Positions 17,192 through 25,799 of a DNA stretch of 64,000 nucleotides are shown piece after piece. The notes below the pieces were generated by a model that ran no database searches, was not told the DNA's origin, and saw only the letters and a program-made list of their open reading frames with translations. The first letter of the stretch is position 1; every line of letters begins with the position of its first letter. The translations under genes were made by a program, and so were the position numbers. The DNA is from Achromobacter anxifer (lineage in GTDB: Bacteria > Pseudomonadota > Gammaproteobacteria > Burkholderiales > Burkholderiaceae_B), in NCBI RefSeq assembly GCF_903652925.1, contig NZ_CAHLAR010000004.1:610481-674480 (forward strand). Direction: 5' to 3'.

Positions 17192-18190
17192 TCAGCCTCC
17201 CGTCTGCGCCATGAAGCGCACGATGCGTTCCGGACGCGCCAGGAAGTCGTGGCGCTCCGGCTTGACGGCGATGCCGGCCTGGATCGCGCGAACCAGTTCG
17301 GCATCGCTTGCGCCCTGCCGTAGCAGACGCCCCAACGGCACCTGGTCTTCCTGGCCCAGGCACAGGTACAGGGTGCCGTCCACGCCCAGGCGGACGCGGT
17401 TGCAGCTGGCGCAGAAATGGCGCGACATGGGGGTGATCACGCCCAGCACGGGCGCGCCATGGCCCGTGGTCCAGTAGCGCGCCGGACCCGCGCCCGTCCC
17501 GCCCAGGGCCGGCACCAGGCCGGCCTCCACGGCCAGCCGCGAGCCCATGGCGTTCAGGTCGGTATGCGCAAAGCCCTGGCCGCAGCTGCCCATGGGCATG
17601 GGCTCGATCAGGCGCAGCACGAAACCCTGCGCCACGGCGTAATCCAGCAGCCTGCGCACCTCGGCCTCGGGCGTGGCCGCGTGCACCACGCTGTTGAGCT
17701 TGATGGGCGCAAAGCCCGCGTCCCTGGCCGCGGCCAGCCCCGCCAGCACCGCATCCAGGCAATCCCGGCCGGTGATCTGGCTGAAGGCGGCGGCATCCAG
17801 CGTGTCCAGGCTGATGTTCAGGCGGTCGACCCCGGCCGCGCGCAAATCCTGCGCATGGCGGGCCAATTGGGTGCCGTTGGTCGATACGGAAAGATCCTTC
17901 AGCCCGGGCATGGCGGCGATGGCGCCCGCTAGTCCCGCCAGGCCGCGGCGCAACAGGGGCTCGCCGCCGGTCAACCGGACCTTGCTCACGCCCAGCCCGA
18001 CGAACAACTCCACCAGCCGCGCCATCTCCTCGTGGCGCAGCCAATTGGCGGGGGTTTCAAAGCCCTTGAAGTCCTTGGGCAGGCAGTAGCTGCAACGCAG
18101 GTCGCAGCGGTCCGTGACGGATACGCGCAGATAATCGATGCGGCGGCCGTGGCCGTCCACCAGGGGTCCCGCAGCCGGCTCTTCCATCAT
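17192..18190 (-). CDS. moaA: GTP 3',8-cyclase MoaA (molybdenum cofactor biosynthesis)
   Basis: 332 residues from ATG 18188-18190, overlapping the parvulin stop; longer frames are antisense artefacts. Radical-SAM motif C29xxxC33xxC36 (DRCDLRCSYC), SAM-binding TGGEPLLR, second cluster cysteines in FCASCNRVRLGVDGTLYLC and the functionally required C-terminal Gly-Gly (MAQTGG end). MoaA converts GTP to 3',8-cyclo-GTP, the first step of molybdopterin synthesis. Probably a second, nar-dedicated copy in this genome (inference from location). Confidence 0.95.
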   Translation of the reverse strand: MMEEPAAGPLVDGHGRRIDYLRVSVTDRCDLRCSYCLPKDFKGFETPANWLRHEEMARLVELFVGLGVSKVRLTGGEPLLRRGLAGLAGAIAAMPGLKDLSVSTNGTQLARHAQDLRAAGVDRLNISLDTLDAAAFSQITGRDCLDAVLAGLAAARDAGFAPIKLNSVVHAATPEAEVRRLLDYAVAQGFVLRLIEPMPMGSCGQGFAHTDLNAMGSRLAVEAGLVPALGGTGAGPARYWTTGHGAPVLGVITPMSRHFCASCNRVRLGVDGTLYLCLGQEDQVPLGRLLRQGASDAELVRAIQAGIAVKPERHDFLARPERIVRFMAQTGG

Positions 18191-18948
18191 GCAGCGCTCC
18201 CGCCGTAGACGCGCTCCGGCTCTTCGCCCTGCAGGTCTATGCCCTGGATATCGGCGCGCTCGACCAGCAGCCGGGTGTACTGGCGCCAGGCGGTGTCGCG
18301 GCTCGTGGCCGACAGCGCGGCGGCGATCTGCCCCGCCACGTGCTCGTAGGGCTGCATGCGGCCCTCGATGCGCCGCGTCACCCGCACGATGTGCAGGCCG
18401 TGGCGGGTTTCCAGCAGTTGCGGCAGCAGGCCGCCCGCGGGCAGCGCGAAGACCGCGCGCTCGAATTCCGGCACCGTGTCGCCCCGCCCCAATTGCCCCA
18501 GGCTGCCGCCCAGGGCGGCGGACGGGCAATTGGATTGCTCCCGCGCCACCTCGGCGAAGCGCGAGGGATCCTCCAGCAGCTCGGCCAGCACCACGTTGGC
18601 GTGCGCCCGCAGCATGTCCAGGTTCACGCCCGGCGTGACCTGGAACAGGATGTGGTCGGCCTCGACCAGTTCGCCCACCATGAAGCGTTGCGGATGCATC
18701 TGGTAGTAGCGGCGGCAGGCAGCCTCGTCGGCTTCGGGCGCGGCCGCCTCGCGGGCCAGCAAGGCGTCGATGATGCCCTCCTCGTCGGCAGCGTCCACCC
18801 CCAGCCGGCCGGCCTCGTCCAGCAGCACGCGGCGCAGCACCAGGGTGGTGATCGCGTCACGCATGGGGTTGCCGGCTTCGGCATGCAGCGGCAGTTCGCG
18901 TTCCAGGTCCGCGTCGTTCAGTTCGACGCCATTGACGATGACAGGCAT
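18187..18948 (-). CDS. Parvulin-type peptidyl-prolyl isomerase of nar operons
   Basis: 253 residues, ribosome site GGGAGCA. No signal peptide, so cytoplasmic. The PpiC domain is at about 95-200 (EADHILFQV ... FAEVAREQSNCPSAALGGSLGQLGRGDTVPEFERAVFALPAGG ... GLHIVRV). An N-terminal helical segment resembles NifM/nar-associated parvulins. Parvulins are frequently encoded after narI in beta- and gamma-proteobacteria, where they are thought to help fold or mature nitrate reductase. Start overlaps none; the stop overlaps moaA. Confidence 0.87.
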   Translation of the reverse strand: MPVIVNGVELNDADLERELPLHAEAGNPMRDAITTLVLRRVLLDEAGRLGVDAADEEGIIDALLAREAAAPEADEAACRRYYQMHPQRFMVGELVEADHILFQVTPGVNLDMLRAHANVVLAELLEDPSRFAEVAREQSNCPSAALGGSLGQLGRGDTVPEFERAVFALPAGGLLPQLLETRHGLHIVRVTRRIEGRMQPYEHVAGQIAAALSATSRDTAWRQYTRLLVERADIQGIDLQGEEPERVYGGSAA

Positions 18949-18970
18949 GGTCTGCTCCCAGGAATGGCGA

Positions 18971-19654
18971 TCAACGCGGACGGACCAGCTGCCAGGCGCG
19001 GCCCAGATAGGTCACCGAGGCAAAGCCGCTCCAGACGTGGACCAGGCGGGTGAACGGGAAGATCACGAACAGCGTGAGGCCCATGAACAGGTGCGCCTTG
19101 AACAGCAGCGGCACGTCGGCGATATGGCTGGCGGCGTCACCCTGGAAGGTGACGATGTGCTGCGCCCAGGTCATCAGGCGCACCATCATCTCGCCGTCCA
19201 TGTGACCGGCCGACAGCGCGATGGTCGACAGGCCCAGCAGCAAGGTGACCAGGATCCACAGCAGCAACAGCTTGTCGCCGGGCCGCGTGGTGGCGCGGAT
19301 GCGCGGGTCGCTCAGGCGGCGGTGGATCAGGATCAGCAGGCCGATCAGGCACAGCCCGCCCATGACGCCGCCGGCCACCATGGCCACGGTCTGTTTGAGC
19401 GTGTGCGACACGCCCAGCGTGTCCCACACCACCACGGGCGTCAACAGGCCCGCCAGGTGCCCGAAGAACAGGCCCAGGATGCCGACGTGGAACAGGATAT
19501 TGCCCAGGCGCAATTGGCCGCGGTGCAGCAGCTGCGAGCTGTCCGACTTCCAGGTGTACTGCTCGCGCTCGAAGCGCGCCAGGCTGCCCAGCAGAAAGAT
19601 CGTCAGCGCGATGTAGGGGTAGATGCCGAAGAAGAACTGATTCAGGGAGTTCAT
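18971..19654 (-). CDS. narI: Respiratory nitrate reductase gamma subunit, cytochrome b
   Basis: 227 residues with five transmembrane helices, the normal NarI size. Heme ligand histidines are visible as two pairs: NILFHVGILGLFFGHLAG in TM2 and KAHLFMGLTLFVIFPFTRLVHVW in TM5 (His residues about 11 and 18 apart as in NarI; only key residues matter). NarI anchors NarGH at the inner membrane, oxidises quinol on the periplasmic side and passes electrons through two b hemes to NarH. Confidence 0.95.
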   Translation of the reverse strand: MNSLNQFFFGIYPYIALTIFLLGSLARFEREQYTWKSDSSQLLHRGQLRLGNILFHVGILGLFFGHLAGLLTPVVVWDTLGVSHTLKQTVAMVAGGVMGGLCLIGLLILIHRRLSDPRIRATTRPGDKLLLLWILVTLLLGLSTIALSAGHMDGEMMVRLMTWAQHIVTFQGDAASHIADVPLLFKAHLFMGLTLFVIFPFTRLVHVWSGFASVTYLGRAWQLVRPR

Positions 19655-19672
19655 GATGCGTCGTCCTGAAGA

Positions 19673-20320
19673 TTAATGAGCCGCGGGCGCGCGGGGATAG
19701 AAGCGCACGGTCTGCGCGCCCTCGCCCGAGAACGGCCGCAGCAGCGGTTCCACGCCGTCCGGCCCGATGCCGAACGTTTCCATCGCATCATCCATGTCGC
19801 GCACGGGCGCTTCGGTCTGCTCGCGCGGAATCACGCGGGACTGGGCGCGCAGCACGGCGAAGATGCCGGCGTAGGGGCTGTCGCCCTTGGCCAGGCGCGC
19901 GCCGATAGCGGCCAGCACGTGGATGGCGTCGTCCAGCAGGTCCTGGGCCTGGGCGGGATCGATCACGCCCAGGAACTCCAGGAACAGCGGCACGTGGTCC
20001 GGCAGCTCGGACACCACCGGTTCGAAGCCATGCTCGCGGTAGGTGTCCAGCAGGTCCACCATGGCCTGGCCGCGGTCGCGGCTTTCGCCGTGCACGTGCT
20101 CGAACAGGTGCAGCGAATGCGAGCGGTTGCGGTCAAAGGTGGCGACGTAGTTCTCTTGCAGCGCGATCAGGTCGTTGGTGGCCAGGTAGCCGATCAAGGG
20201 TTGCAGGGCTTCCTCGGCGTCGGGATGGTCGGACAAGGCGGTTTCGACCTCGCCCAACGCGTCCAGCAGCTCGGGCTCGGGATAGCACAGCAAGGCGGAA
20301 AGCAGGCGGTACAGACTCAT
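19673..20320 (-). CDS. narJ: Nitrate reductase molybdenum cofactor assembly chaperone NarJ
   Basis: 215 residues, strong AAAGGAGAA upstream. All-helical TorD/NarJ family protein: N-terminal LYRLLSALLCYPEPELLDAL, the conserved YVATFDRNRSHSLHLFEHVHG block (about 58-78) and LPDHVPLFLEFLG. NarJ binds the NarG N-terminus and is needed for Mo-bisMGD insertion before NarGH docks on NarI. Lies between narH and narI as usual. Confidence 0.95.
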   Translation of the reverse strand: MSLYRLLSALLCYPEPELLDALGEVETALSDHPDAEEALQPLIGYLATNDLIALQENYVATFDRNRSHSLHLFEHVHGESRDRGQAMVDLLDTYREHGFEPVVSELPDHVPLFLEFLGVIDPAQAQDLLDDAIHVLAAIGARLAKGDSPYAGIFAVLRAQSRVIPREQTEAPVRDMDDAMETFGIGPDGVEPLLRPFSGEGAQTVRFYPRAPAAH

Positions 20321-20334
20321 GGTTTTCTCCTTTC

Positions 20335-21900
20335 CTAGGCCGCGGCGGCCTTCTTGCGGGATTTCGGCATCTCGATGAAGATCTCGCTGCCCTGGGGCTT
20401 GCGTCCGAACAAGGTGCCTTCCGACACCCCGCCCGAGCAGCCGTTGCCGAAGGTGAAGCCGCAGCTGCCCTTCTCGTTGAAGCTGTCCTCGACCACTTCC
20501 TTGTGGCTGCTGGGCACCACGAAGCGGTCTTCGTAGTCGGCGATGGCCATGATCTTGTACATGTCCTGCACGGTCGCCTCGCTCAGGCCGACCTGCTCCA
20601 GCAGCGCCGTGTCGCGTTCGCCGTGCACGGTCTCGGAGCGCTTGTAGGCGCGCATGGCCAGCATGCGTTCCAGCGCCTGCAACACCGGCGCTTCCTTGCC
20701 CGCCGTCAGCAGGTTGGCCAGGTAGCGCACGGGAATGCGCAGGCTGGACACGTCAGGAATCATGGCGTTCTTGCCCACCGTGCGGCTCGGCATCTGGCCG
20801 GACTCGGCCGCCGTCTGGATCGGCGACAGCGGCGGGATGTACCAGACCATGGGCAAGGTGCGGTATTCCGGATGCAGCGGGAAGGCGACGCGCCATTGCA
20901 CCGCCATCTTGTAGACCGGCGACTTGCGCGCGGCTTCCAGCCAGGATTCCGGAATGCCCTGCTCGCGCGCCGCGGCGATCACCTCGGGCGAATGCGGGTC
21001 CAGGAACAGGTCGAGCTGCGACTGGTACAGGTCCTGCTCGCTGGCGGTGGACGCGGCCTGCTCGATCTGGTCGGCGTCATACAGCATCACGCCCAGGTAG
21101 CGGATGCGGCCCACGCAGGTTTCCGAGCACACCGTGGGCTGGCCGGCCTCGATGCGCGGATAGCAGAAGGTGCACTTCTCGGCCTTGCCGCTGCTCCAGT
21201 TGTAGTAGATCTTCTTGTATGGGCAGCCGGAGATGCACATGCGCCAGCCGCGGCACTTGTCCTGGTCCACCAGCACGATGCCGTCATCTTCACGCTTGTA
21301 GATCGAGCCGGACGGGCAGCTGGCGACACAGGCCGGGTTCAGGCAGTGTTCGCACAGGCGCGGCAGGTACATCATGAAGGTGTTCTCGAAGGTCGAGTAC
21401 ATCTCCTTCTGCACGCCCTCGAACAGCGCGTCGCGGCTGCGCGCGCTGAATTCTCCGCCCAGGTCGTCCTCCCAGTTCGGGCCCCAATGGATCTTGTCCA
21501 TCTTCTTGCCGGTCAGCACCGACACCGGACGCGCGGTGGGCGGGGTCTGCGACAGCGGCGCCTTCTGCAGGTGCTCGTAATCGAAGGTGAACGGCTCGTA
21601 GTAGTCGTCGATCTGCGGCAGGTTCGGGTTGGCGAAGAGATTGGCCAGGATGCGCAGCTTGCCCCCCTGGCGCGGCTCCAGCTTGCCGGCGGCGGTGCGC
21701 TTCCAGCCGCCCTTCCATTTGTCCTGATTCTCCCATTCCTTGGGATAGCCGATGCCGGGCTTGGTTTCCACGTTGTTGAACCAGGCGTACTCGACGCCGT
21801 CGCGGCTGGTCCAGACGTTCTTGCAGGTGACCGAGCAAGTGTGGCAGCCGATGCACTTGTCCAGGTTCAGCACCATGCCGATTTGGGCGCGTATCCTCAT
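20335..21900 (-). CDS. narH: Respiratory nitrate reductase beta subunit, Fe-S protein
   Basis: 521 residues from ATG 21898-21900, overlapping the narG stop by 4 bp; the longer frame to 23205 lies inside narG. Four cysteine clusters are visible: CIGCHTCSVTCKNVW near the N-terminus, CEHCLNPACVASCPSG, CRGWRMCISGCPYKK (Trp replaces one cysteine, the hallmark of the [3Fe-4S] cluster in NarH) and CTFCYPRIEAGQPTVC. It transfers electrons from NarI hemes to NarG in the cytoplasm. Confidence 0.97.
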   Translation of the reverse strand: MRIRAQIGMVLNLDKCIGCHTCSVTCKNVWTSRDGVEYAWFNNVETKPGIGYPKEWENQDKWKGGWKRTAAGKLEPRQGGKLRILANLFANPNLPQIDDYYEPFTFDYEHLQKAPLSQTPPTARPVSVLTGKKMDKIHWGPNWEDDLGGEFSARSRDALFEGVQKEMYSTFENTFMMYLPRLCEHCLNPACVASCPSGSIYKREDDGIVLVDQDKCRGWRMCISGCPYKKIYYNWSSGKAEKCTFCYPRIEAGQPTVCSETCVGRIRYLGVMLYDADQIEQAASTASEQDLYQSQLDLFLDPHSPEVIAAAREQGIPESWLEAARKSPVYKMAVQWRVAFPLHPEYRTLPMVWYIPPLSPIQTAAESGQMPSRTVGKNAMIPDVSSLRIPVRYLANLLTAGKEAPVLQALERMLAMRAYKRSETVHGERDTALLEQVGLSEATVQDMYKIMAIADYEDRFVVPSSHKEVVEDSFNEKGSCGFTFGNGCSGGVSEGTLFGRKPQGSEIFIEMPKSRKKAAAA

Positions 21901-24900
21901 GATTGCTTCTCTTCTTGTTGCGTGTTGGCGTCTTCGACCAGCGGGCCTTCCAGCCAGTCCACCTTCTTCATCTTGCGCAGCACCACGAACTCGTCGCGGT
22001 TGGCGCCGACCGTGCCGTAGTAGTTGAAACCGTAGGCCTGCTGGGCGTAGCCGCCGATCATGTGCGTGGGCTTGAGCACCGTGCGCGTGACCGAGTTGTG
22101 GATGCCGCCGCGCTTGCCGCTGGTTTCCGCGCCAGGCACGTTCACAATCTTTTCCTGCGCGTGGTACATCAGGCACATGCCCGCCGGCACGCGCTGGCTG
22201 ACGACGACGCGCGCGGTCAAGGTGCCGTTGACGTTGAAGACCTCGACCCAGTCGTTGTCGACGAGGCCGGCCTGCTTGGCCTCGGTTTCCGAAATCCACA
22301 CATGGGGGCCGCCGCGGCTCAGGGTGAGCATGCGCAGGTTGTCCGAATACGTGCTGTGGATGCCCCACTTCTGGTGCGGAGTCAGCCAGTTCAGGACCAG
22401 TTCCTTCTCGCCGTTCGGATAGCGGCCCAGCATGGGCGCGACCGTCTTGGTGTCGATGGCCGGCTTGTACACGCAGGAGCCTTCGCCGAAGTCGAGCATC
22501 CAGCGGTGGTCCTGGTAGAACTGCTGGCGGCCGGTCAGCGTGCGCCATGGAATCAGCTCGTGCACGTTGGTGTAGCCGGCGTTGTAGCTGACTTCTTCGC
22601 TTTCCAGGCCCGACCAGGTGGGCGCGGAAATGATCTTGCGCGGCTGGGCCTGGATGTCGCGGAAGCGGATCTTGTCGTGCTCGCGCCCGACCGCCAGGTG
22701 CGTGTGGTCGCGTCCGGTGATCTTGCCCAGCGCCTCCCAGGCCTTGACCGACACGTGGCCGTTGGTCTCGGGCGCGAAGGTAAGGATCATCTCGGCCGCG
22801 TCGATGGCGGTGTCCAGCCGCGGCCGGCCCTGGCTCACGCCCGGTTCGGCCACGCTTTCGTTGATGCCGGCCAGCTCGTGCACCTCGTGCTCGGTGTTCC
22901 AGTTGATGCCCTTGCCGCCGTTGCCCAGCTTGTCCAGCAGCGGCCCCACCGAGGTGAACTTGCGGTAGATGTCGTTGTAGTCGCGTTCGACCACGGTCAT
23001 GTTGGGCGCGGTCTTGCCGGGGATCAGCTCGCATTCGCCCAGCTTCCAGTCCTTGGGCTCGAACGCCTGGCCCAGCTCTCCCGGGGTGTCGTGCATCAGC
23101 GGGGTCAGCACCACGTCGCGGCGCTTGCCCAGGTAGGGGCCGCCGATCTCGCTGAACTTCTTGGCCAGCAGCTTGTAGATCTCCCAGTCGGTCTTGCTTT
23201 CCCACAGGGGCTGCACGGCTTCGCTCAGCGGGTGGATGAACGGGTGCATGTCCGAGGTGTTGAGGTCGTCCTTTTCGTACCAGGTGGCCGTGGGCAGCAC
23301 GATGTCGCCGTACAGGCAGGTGGTGCTCATGCGGAAGTCCAGCACCGTCAGCAGGTCCAGCTTGCCTTCGGCCGCGTCTTCCTGATAGGTCACTTCAGTA
23401 GGCTTGATGGCTTCGGCCTCGTCGCCGAACACCGCGTTCTGCGTGCCCAGCAGGTACTTCAGGAAGTATTCGTGGCCCTTGCCGCTGGAGCCCAGGATGT
23501 TGGAGCGCCACACGAACATATTGCGCGGGAAGTTGGCCGGATCGTCCGGGTTCTCGCAGGACATGCGCAATTCGCCCGACTTCAGCTGTTCGGCCACGTA
23601 AGCCACCGGGTCCTTGCCCTGGCTTTCCGCCTGCGCCACCACGTCCAGCGGATTGGTGCGCAGCTGCGGCGCCGACGGCAGCCAGCCCATGCGTTCGGCG
23701 CGGGCGTTCAGGTCGATCATGCTGAGATCGCCGTAGCGGCCGCGGTCGGCGGTGGGGCCCAGGACTTCCTGGACGTTGAGCTTTTCATGGCGCCACTGGC
23801 TGGTGTGTGCGTAGAAGAAGGACGTGCCGTTCATCTGGCGCGGAGGACGGACCCAGTCCGCGGCGAACGCCAGCGGGGCCCAGCCGAACTGCGGGCGCAG
23901 CTTTTCCTGGCCCACGTAGTGCGCCCAGCCGCCGCCGCTCTTGCCCACGCAGCCGCACATCATCAGCATGTTGATGATGCCGCGGTAGATCATGTCCATG
24001 TGGTACCAGTGGTTCAGGCCGGCGCCGACGATGACCATGGACTTGCCTTCGGTGTCGTGGGCGTTCTGCGCGAACTCGCGCGCCACCTGGATCACCTGCG
24101 CGCGCGGCACGCCGGTGTGCTTTTCCTGCCAGGCGGGCGTGTAAGGCACGTCGTCGTCATAGGAGCTGGCGACATTGCCGCCGCCCAGGCCGCGGTCCAG
24201 GCCGTAGTTGGCCATCTGCAGGTCGTACACCGTGGCCACCAGGGCCTCGCTGCCGTCGGCCAGGCGGATGCGGCGCGCAGGCACGTTGCGCACCTGCAGC
24301 TCGCCATGCTCGCTGCCGAAGTACGGGAAGCCCACGCCGACCACGGCGTCGGACTGGTCCAGCAGGCTCAGCGCGGGCTCGATCTCGCGGCCACTGCCGC
24401 CGTCCCTGGATTCCAGGTTCCAGCGGCCGACCTTCTCGCCGCCGTTGACCGCGCCCTCGCCCCAGCGGAAACCAATGCTGCCATTGGGCGCGACCAGGTC
24501 GCCGGTCTTGGCGTCCAGAACCAGCGTCTTCCAGTCGGGGTTGTTCTGCTCGCCCAGCGCGCCATCCAGGTGCGAGGCACGCAGGAAGTGATCCGGCGCG
24601 TAGAAGCCGTCGCGCTCCTTCAGCAGCACCAGCATGGGCATGTCGGTGTAGCGCCGCACGTAGTCGCGGAAGTAGTCCGAAGCGCCGGACAGGTGGAATT
24701 CCTTCAGGATCACATGGCCCATGGCCATGGCCAGGGCGGCATCGGTGCCTTGCTTGGGCGCCAGCCAGATGTCGCCGAACTTGACCATTTCGCCGAAGTC
24801 GCTGGACACGGCCACGGTCTTGGTGCCCTTGTAGCGGACCTCGGTGTAGAAGTGCGCATCGGGCGTACGGGTCTGGGGCACGTTGGAGCCCCACACCATC

Positions 24901-25646
24901 AGATAGGTCGAGTTGTACCAGTCGGCCGATTCCGGCACGTCGGTCTGTTCGCCCCAGATCTGCGGGCTGGCGGGCGGCAGGTCGCAGTACCAGTCATAGA
25001 AGCTCAGGCAGGCGCCGCCCAGCAGGCTCAGGTAGCGCGCGCCTGCGGCGTAGCTGACCATGGACATGGCCGGAATCGGCGAGAAGCCGATCAGGCGGTC
25101 AGGGCCGAACTTCTTGATGGTGAAGGCGTTGGCGGCGGCGACGATCTCCATCGCCGTGTCCCAGTCGGCGCGCACGAAGCCGCCCAGGCCGCGCACGGCC
25201 TTGTAGCGCTTGGCGCGCGCCGGGTCCTGGCTGATCCATTCCCAGGCCGCTATCGGGTCCATGGTCTTGCGGGCCTCGCGCCACATTTCCATGAGGCGGC
25301 CGCGGATCATCGGATACTTCACGCGCTGCGCCGAATAGACGTACCAGCTGTAGGAAGCGCCTCGCGGACAGCCGCGGGGCTCATGGTTGGGCAGGTCGGG
25401 CCGCGTGCGCGGATAGTCCGTCTGCTGCGTCTCCCAGGTGATCAGGCCGTTCTTGACGTAGACCTTCCACGAGCAGGAGCCCGTGCAGTTCACGCCGTGG
25501 GTCGAGCGCACGACCTTGTCGTGCTGCCAGCGGGCGCGGTAGGCGTTTTCCCACTTGCGGTCCTCGTTGACCGTCTCGCCGTGGCCGTCCGCGAAGGTGG
25601 ACTTCACCCGCGACATGAACTTCAAGCGGTCCAGGAAATGGCTCAT
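21897..25646 (-). CDS. narG: Respiratory nitrate reductase alpha subunit
   Basis: 1249 residues, expected NarG length, with TTTGGAGA before the ATG. It is the catalytic Mo-bisMGD subunit that reduces nitrate to nitrite in the cytoplasm. N-terminal FS0 cluster ligands HGVNCTGSCSWKVYVKNG (His plus Cys set) and RGCPRGASYSWYVYS are present, followed by the conserved YDWYCDLPPASPQIWGEQT and WGSNVPQTRTPDAH regions near the Mo site, and C-terminal molybdopterin dinucleotide domain (GMCLMYHAQEKIVN, GGIHNSVTRTVLKPTHMIGGY as family blocks). First gene after the shared-type promoter; followed by narHJI. Confidence 0.98.
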   Translation of the reverse strand: MSHFLDRLKFMSRVKSTFADGHGETVNEDRKWENAYRARWQHDKVVRSTHGVNCTGSCSWKVYVKNGLITWETQQTDYPRTRPDLPNHEPRGCPRGASYSWYVYSAQRVKYPMIRGRLMEMWREARKTMDPIAAWEWISQDPARAKRYKAVRGLGGFVRADWDTAMEIVAAANAFTIKKFGPDRLIGFSPIPAMSMVSYAAGARYLSLLGGACLSFYDWYCDLPPASPQIWGEQTDVPESADWYNSTYLMVWGSNVPQTRTPDAHFYTEVRYKGTKTVAVSSDFGEMVKFGDIWLAPKQGTDAALAMAMGHVILKEFHLSGASDYFRDYVRRYTDMPMLVLLKERDGFYAPDHFLRASHLDGALGEQNNPDWKTLVLDAKTGDLVAPNGSIGFRWGEGAVNGGEKVGRWNLESRDGGSGREIEPALSLLDQSDAVVGVGFPYFGSEHGELQVRNVPARRIRLADGSEALVATVYDLQMANYGLDRGLGGGNVASSYDDDVPYTPAWQEKHTGVPRAQVIQVAREFAQNAHDTEGKSMVIVGAGLNHWYHMDMIYRGIINMLMMCGCVGKSGGGWAHYVGQEKLRPQFGWAPLAFAADWVRPPRQMNGTSFFYAHTSQWRHEKLNVQEVLGPTADRGRYGDLSMIDLNARAERMGWLPSAPQLRTNPLDVVAQAESQGKDPVAYVAEQLKSGELRMSCENPDDPANFPRNMFVWRSNILGSSGKGHEYFLKYLLGTQNAVFGDEAEAIKPTEVTYQEDAAEGKLDLLTVLDFRMSTTCLYGDIVLPTATWYEKDDLNTSDMHPFIHPLSEAVQPLWESKTDWEIYKLLAKKFSEIGGPYLGKRRDVVLTPLMHDTPGELGQAFEPKDWKLGECELIPGKTAPNMTVVERDYNDIYRKFTSVGPLLDKLGNGGKGINWNTEHEVHELAGINESVAEPGVSQGRPRLDTAIDAAEMILTFAPETNGHVSVKAWEALGKITGRDHTHLAVGREHDKIRFRDIQAQPRKIISAPTWSGLESEEVSYNAGYTNVHELIPWRTLTGRQQFYQDHRWMLDFGEGSCVYKPAIDTKTVAPMLGRYPNGEKELVLNWLTPHQKWGIHSTYSDNLRMLTLSRGGPHVWISETEAKQAGLVDNDWVEVFNVNGTLTARVVVSQRVPAGMCLMYHAQEKIVNVPGAETSGKRGGIHNSVTRTVLKPTHMIGGYAQQAYGFNYYGTVGANRDEFVVLRKMKKVDWLEGPLVEDANTQQEEKQS

Positions 25647-25707
25647 TCTCTATTCTCCAAAGGCGCCGGTCCGGCCGGCGCGTACTGCAATCGATGCTGT
25701 TGAAACC

Positions 25708-25778
25708 ATTGTGGGCGCGGCCCGCCTTGCCGACCATTCGCCGGTGGCACAGGCCGGGCGCGGCAGAATGACTAGTCA
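25708..25778 (-). promoter_or_regulatory. narG promoter with palindrome and conserved 11-bp element
   Basis: On the minus strand: TGACTAGTCA (25778 to 25769, perfect palindrome), 26 bp, GGCGAATGGTC (25742 to 25732), 18 bp, CACAAT (25713 to 25708) as -10. The same three parts with identical spacing occur before narK1. Transcription would start near 25702, about 55 nt before narG; palindrome centre at about -72.5. The bound activator is unknown; no good FNR box is seen here. Confidence 0.65.
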
Positions 25779-25799
25779 CTCCGGCCGCCGCCCGACGCC

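Noticed and set aside
20335-23205. 956-codon version of narH reaching into narG
   Set aside because: The extra N-terminal part is an out-of-frame reading of narG; the ATGA overlap at 21897-21900 marks the true start.
21903-25703. 1266-codon open frame antisense to narG on the plus strand
   Set aside because: It mirrors narG, has an Arg/His/Gln/Ala-rich composition without domains, and is a by-product of high third-position GC. Similar long shadows lie opposite narX, ubiU/narL, nrdD and metY.
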